Below, in pieces: positions 7,579-10,000 of a DNA stretch of 10,000 bases. Each line of letters starts with the position of its first letter. Position 1 is the stretch's first letter. The notes beneath the pieces are model-generated. The model made no database searches. It had not been told where the DNA came from and saw only the letters and a list, made by a program, of their open reading frames with translations. The DNA is from Symbiodinium natans (lineage: Eukaryota; Sar; Dinophyceae; Suessiales; Symbiodiniaceae). The DNA lies in contig CAJNDS010000473.1 in NCBI GenBank assembly GCA_905221605.1, forward strand, positions 105,001-115,000, written 5' to 3'. A program made the translations under genes and the position numbers.

Positions 7579-7745
7579 GTAGAAGACCAGCGATTGCACG
7601 TGTCTTTTTTTCCTCTCTCTCTTTCTCTCTCTTTCTCTCTCTTTTTTTGCTTTGGACTCGACTGACAGCGCGCCCGCACACCTGCAGCATCCTGCAGCAC
7701 TCTGTCAGTCACCCCGCCCACTCTGTTGCTTCTGTCTTTCGTCAG
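7579..7745 (+). other. Probable GT-AG intron with long TC-rich tract
   Basis: Donor GGCCAG|GTAGAAG and acceptor TGTCTTTCGTCAG bracket 167 bases containing a 40-base T/C tract (about 7609-7648). The signals are good, but the flanking exons cannot be assigned to a known protein. Confidence 0.45.
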
Positions 7746-8070
7746 ACGGCGTTGTTTTCAGAAGCCCAACGAGGATGTGCCTGCAGCGGGCCGCCGCGAA
7801 TCACAACGATGCTGCTACTGTTATTGCTGCTATGCGTGTTTTCCTTCTCAGCACAACCGTTGCTACCATGGCTCTTGCGTTTCCAGTGGGGTTGTTTGGA
7901 TCACTGCTTTTGCGCCGAAGTTTCCTCCAAAATCTTTCGTTCGCGCGCGCATTTGCCTGAATGCTGCCAAAACGCGGCTGCCCAGCAGGTGCTTTGCCTT
8001 TCGCAGCACCTTTGATCACAGCAGCACTTGGGTCGGTGACCCCGTCCTACTTACCCAAGACTTGCATTAA
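7746..8070 (+). CDS. Candidate exon with signal-peptide-like hydrophobic segment
   Basis: After the acceptor at 7745 all three + frames stay open to 7960, and two go further (stops at 8013-8015 and 8068-8070). One frame encodes a signal-anchor-like MLLLLLLLCVFSFSAQPLLP. Another encodes MRVFLLSTTVATMALAFPVG and is richest in GNN codons. The third encodes a Cys-rich stretch followed by VGDPVLLTQDLH. Which one is used cannot be decided by eye, and no family is recognised. Confidence 0.3.
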
Positions 8071-8101
8071 ATACATGGCCCATCCCTCATTCCCTTGGTA
8101 G

Positions 8102-8292
8102 TTGTAGTTAAACACTTGCATATACTTGAACCATCACTAGAATTGGTTTGTGTTGAAAACAAGTGGCCGTTGAATCGAACACGCCATTCCTGCGAAAGGG
8201 GAAGAAAGCAAGCAGTCGACACGCTGGCGCCAAACGAGGCTTTTTTGAAATACAATGCCAAGGGAGTGTCAAGTGCAACTCAATTGAGCTGA
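8102..8292 (+). CDS. Candidate terminal exon, unrecognised
   Basis: The frame is open from 8071 to TGA 8290-8292 and reads LEPSLELVCVENKWPLNRT and later VDTLAPNEAFLKYNAKG. There is no ATG at its start, so it would be a last exon after an AG acceptor near 8100-8107. Composition is plausible, homology unknown. Confidence 0.25.
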
Positions 8293-8734
8293 GTATGCGA
8301 AGCCATGTCGAAAGTGACGTCTGATCGTTGAGGATTTGCGAATCGACAAATTTGCCACTCGGGGGCAGCGTCACGAGCGGCCGGCAGGTCGCACGGGTTT
8401 CACAATGTCATGTGCATACATTCGGATGTGCAGACGCGGGTCAGCGAGAGCCGCCGCGACGAGCGAGGCCGCGGGCGTGCCGCCGTATGAGTGCCGCCGT
8501 GAAAGCGCGCGCGCGCCGCCTGCGAGAGTACGCGCCGCCACGACGAGAGCGAGCGTCGCAACGAGAGCGGGCGCCTCCGGCAGAGCAAGCGTCACCGCGC
8601 GAGCGCGAGCGCTGCGGCGAGCGCGAGCGCTGCCGCGAGCGCGAGCGCCGCAACAAGCGCGACACCGGCACGAGCGCGAGTGCCGCCGCGGCAAGCTCGC
8701 GCCAGCGACGCCGCCCTCGCAAGCCCACGCCAGC

Positions 8735-8804
8735 GACGTGGCGCAAGCGACGTGGCGCAAGCGACGTGGCGCAAGCGACGTGGCGCAAGCGACGTGGCGC
8801 AAGC
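8735..8804 (+). repeat. 14-base tandem array, five exact units
   Basis: The unit is GACGTGGCGCAAGC, perfectly repeated five times. Since 14 is not a multiple of 3, every frame cycles through the same 14-residue pattern. Confidence 0.95.
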
Positions 8805-8821
8805 ACGCGCAAGCAACGCCC

Positions 8822-8893
8822 TGCAAGCCTGCGCAAGCGACGCCGTGCAAGCCTGCGCAAGCGACGCCGTGCAAGCCCGCGCAAGCGACGCCG
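8822..8893 (+). repeat. 24-base tandem array, three units
   Basis: Unit TGCAAGCCTGCGCAAGCGACGCCG in 24-base steps at 8822, 8846 and 8870, the third with one change. It contains the same CGCAAGC core as the 14-base block and is probably derived from it. Confidence 0.92.
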
Positions 8894-9428
8894 CGCAAGC
8901 GACGCCGCGCAAGCCCACGCAAGCCGTCGACGCCGCGCAAGCCCGCGCAAGCCGTCGACTCCGCGCAAGCCCGTGCTTGCAAGCCGTCGACCCCGCGCAA
9001 GTCCGCGCAAGCCGTCGACGCCGCGCATGCGCACGCCCGCGCAAAGCCGTCGACGCCGCTCAGGCCCGCGCAAGCCCGCGCAAACCGTCGATGCCGCGCA
9101 GGCCCGCGCAAGCCGCCGCAAGCCTCGACGCTGCGCAAGGCCGCCGCAAGCCTCGATGCCGCGCCAGCCTGCGTAAGCCGTCGACGCCGCGCAAGCCCGC
9201 GCAAGCCGCGACGCCGCAGAAGCCCGCCATGCAAGCGGCCGCGCAACACCGCGCAAGGTCGCGCAAGCGACGTGTCGCAGACTCGCGCTAGCGATGCAGT
9301 GCAAGCCCGCGTTGCAGCGATGCCGCGCAAACGACGGCGACCGACGGCGAGCGACGCCGAACGACGCCGAGCGGACGCCGAGCGAACGTCGAGCGACGCC
9401 GGGCGACGCTGAGCGACGCCGAGTGACG

Positions 9429-9485
9429 CGGAGCCACGCCGAGCGCGAAGCGACACGGAGCCACGCCGAGCGCGAAGCGACACGG
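9429..9485 (+). repeat. 27-base duplication at the array end
   Basis: GGAGCCACGCCGAGCGCGAA plus the next seven bases repeats with a 27-base step, about 2.1 copies. It looks like a recent duplication within the older degenerate array. Confidence 0.85.
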
Positions 9486-9540
9486 AGCGCCGAGCAGCGA
9501 CGAGTGAAGACGAGTGATGCCCAGTAACATCCGTTGAGGC

Positions 9541-9975
9541 CTCATTCGTGTTCGCTCGTCTTCGCTCGTGTGCGTGCCTTCGCTCGTTTTCGCTCGTCTA
9601 CGCTCGTTTTCGCCCGTCGTCGTTCGTCTTTGCAGGTCTCTTTCCGTTTTGTTTGTCTTCACTCGTCGTCGCTCGTTTTCGCTCGTCGCTCGTCTTCACT
9701 TGTCGTCGTTCGTATTTGCAGGTCTCTTTCCCATTCCCCTTGTTTTCACTCCTGGTCTCTGTCTTCGCTCATCTTCGCTCGTTTTCGCTCGTTTTTGCTC
9801 GTGTTCGCTCGTTTTTGTTCGTTTTCGGTCGCCTTCGCTCGTCTTCGCTTGTTTTCGCTCGTCATCGTCACTCGTTTTCGTTCGTCGTCGCTCGTTTTCG
9901 CTCGTCGTCGTTCGTTTTTTGCTGGTCTCCTTCCTTTTCGCTTGTTTTCACTGTTGTCGCTCGTTTTCCGGCGTC
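9541..9975 (+). repeat. Pyrimidine-rich TTCGCTCGT-type array
   Basis: Degenerate units of 9-12 bases (TTCGCTCGT, CGTCGCTCG, TTTTCGCTCG) continue almost to the right edge. Superimposed is a larger unit containing TTTGCAGGTCTCTTTCC, exact at 9629-9645 and 9715-9731 (86-base step) and degenerate near 9914-9935. The array is close to the reverse complement of GAGCGA units in the preceding block. No gene is seen. Confidence 0.9.
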
Positions 9976-10000
9976 TTGGATCCTTTACGCACGTGTGTTC

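Larger units (their letters stand above)
8437..9525 (+). repeat. GC-rich nested satellite (CGCAAGC/GAGCGACG family)
   Basis: About 1.1 kb of degenerate tandem repeats built on short cores such as CGCAAGC and GAGCG. Sub-blocks in order are: an 18-base block at about 8601-8655 (GAGCGCGAGCGCTGC type); five exact 14-base units at 8735-8804; three 24-base units at 8822-8893; a degenerate roughly 27-base block with GCCGTCGACGCC at about 8905-9240; GAGCGACGCC-type units from about 9320; and a 27-base doublet at 9429-9485. Long ORFs on both strands (358 and 282 codons +, 370 codons -) result from the repeat having few stops and are not taken as genes. Confidence 0.92.

Noticed and set aside
8336-9483. 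Long ORFs of 358 and 282 codons (+) and 370 codons (-)
   Set aside because: They lie wholly or mostly in tandem repeats whose units lack stops in several frames. The translations are Ala/Arg repeat patterns and openness occurs on both strands.
1-10000. tRNA, rRNA, CRISPR array, bacterial operon signals or insertion sequence
   Set aside because: None was found. No cloverleaf or rRNA core was recognised, and the 8.4-10 kb repeats are contiguous tandem units without spacers, unlike CRISPR.

Overview
The window looks like nuclear DNA of a dinoflagellate, probably a Symbiodiniaceae-like alga. Three things point there. (1) Two genes reconstructed here by protein-family homology are cut into tiny exons by short introns that mostly start GC or GA rather than GT, and most junctions carry an AGG-type direct repeat (AG|G at both ends). 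(2) A near-perfect 12-base copy of the 3' half of the dinoflagellate spliced leader lies at 42-53. (3) Gene order is compact and one-directional on the + strand, with long low-complexity tracts.

Layout. 1-1111: an apparently intronless, basic, low-complexity ORF just downstream of the spliced-leader-like relic; product unknown. 1291-2479: a nine-exon msrB (peptide-methionine (R)-S-oxide reductase). It is invisible as a long ORF but has every family motif once the introns are removed. 2694-5226: about fifteen exons of the C-terminal half of kinesin-associated protein KAP3/FLA3, the armadillo-repeat subunit of heterotrimeric kinesin-2. The N-terminal half is not between msrB and this segment, so the gene is truncated, nested or mis-assembled. 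5227-8300: exon-like fragments, poly-C and TC tracts and at least two intron-like segments; no family recognised. About 8437-9525: GC-rich nested satellites (14-, 24- and 27-base units). About 9541-9975: a pyrimidine-rich TTCGCTCGT-type array, roughly the reverse complement of the preceding repeats, so the two form a large imperfect inverted structure.

The genes do not form a pathway. MsrB repairs oxidised methionine; KAP3 belongs to the motor for anterograde intraflagellar transport. Long ORFs over the satellite and most long ORFs elsewhere are judged not to be coding. Exon boundaries were read by eye and joined by phase and homology; those marked uncertain should be treated so.
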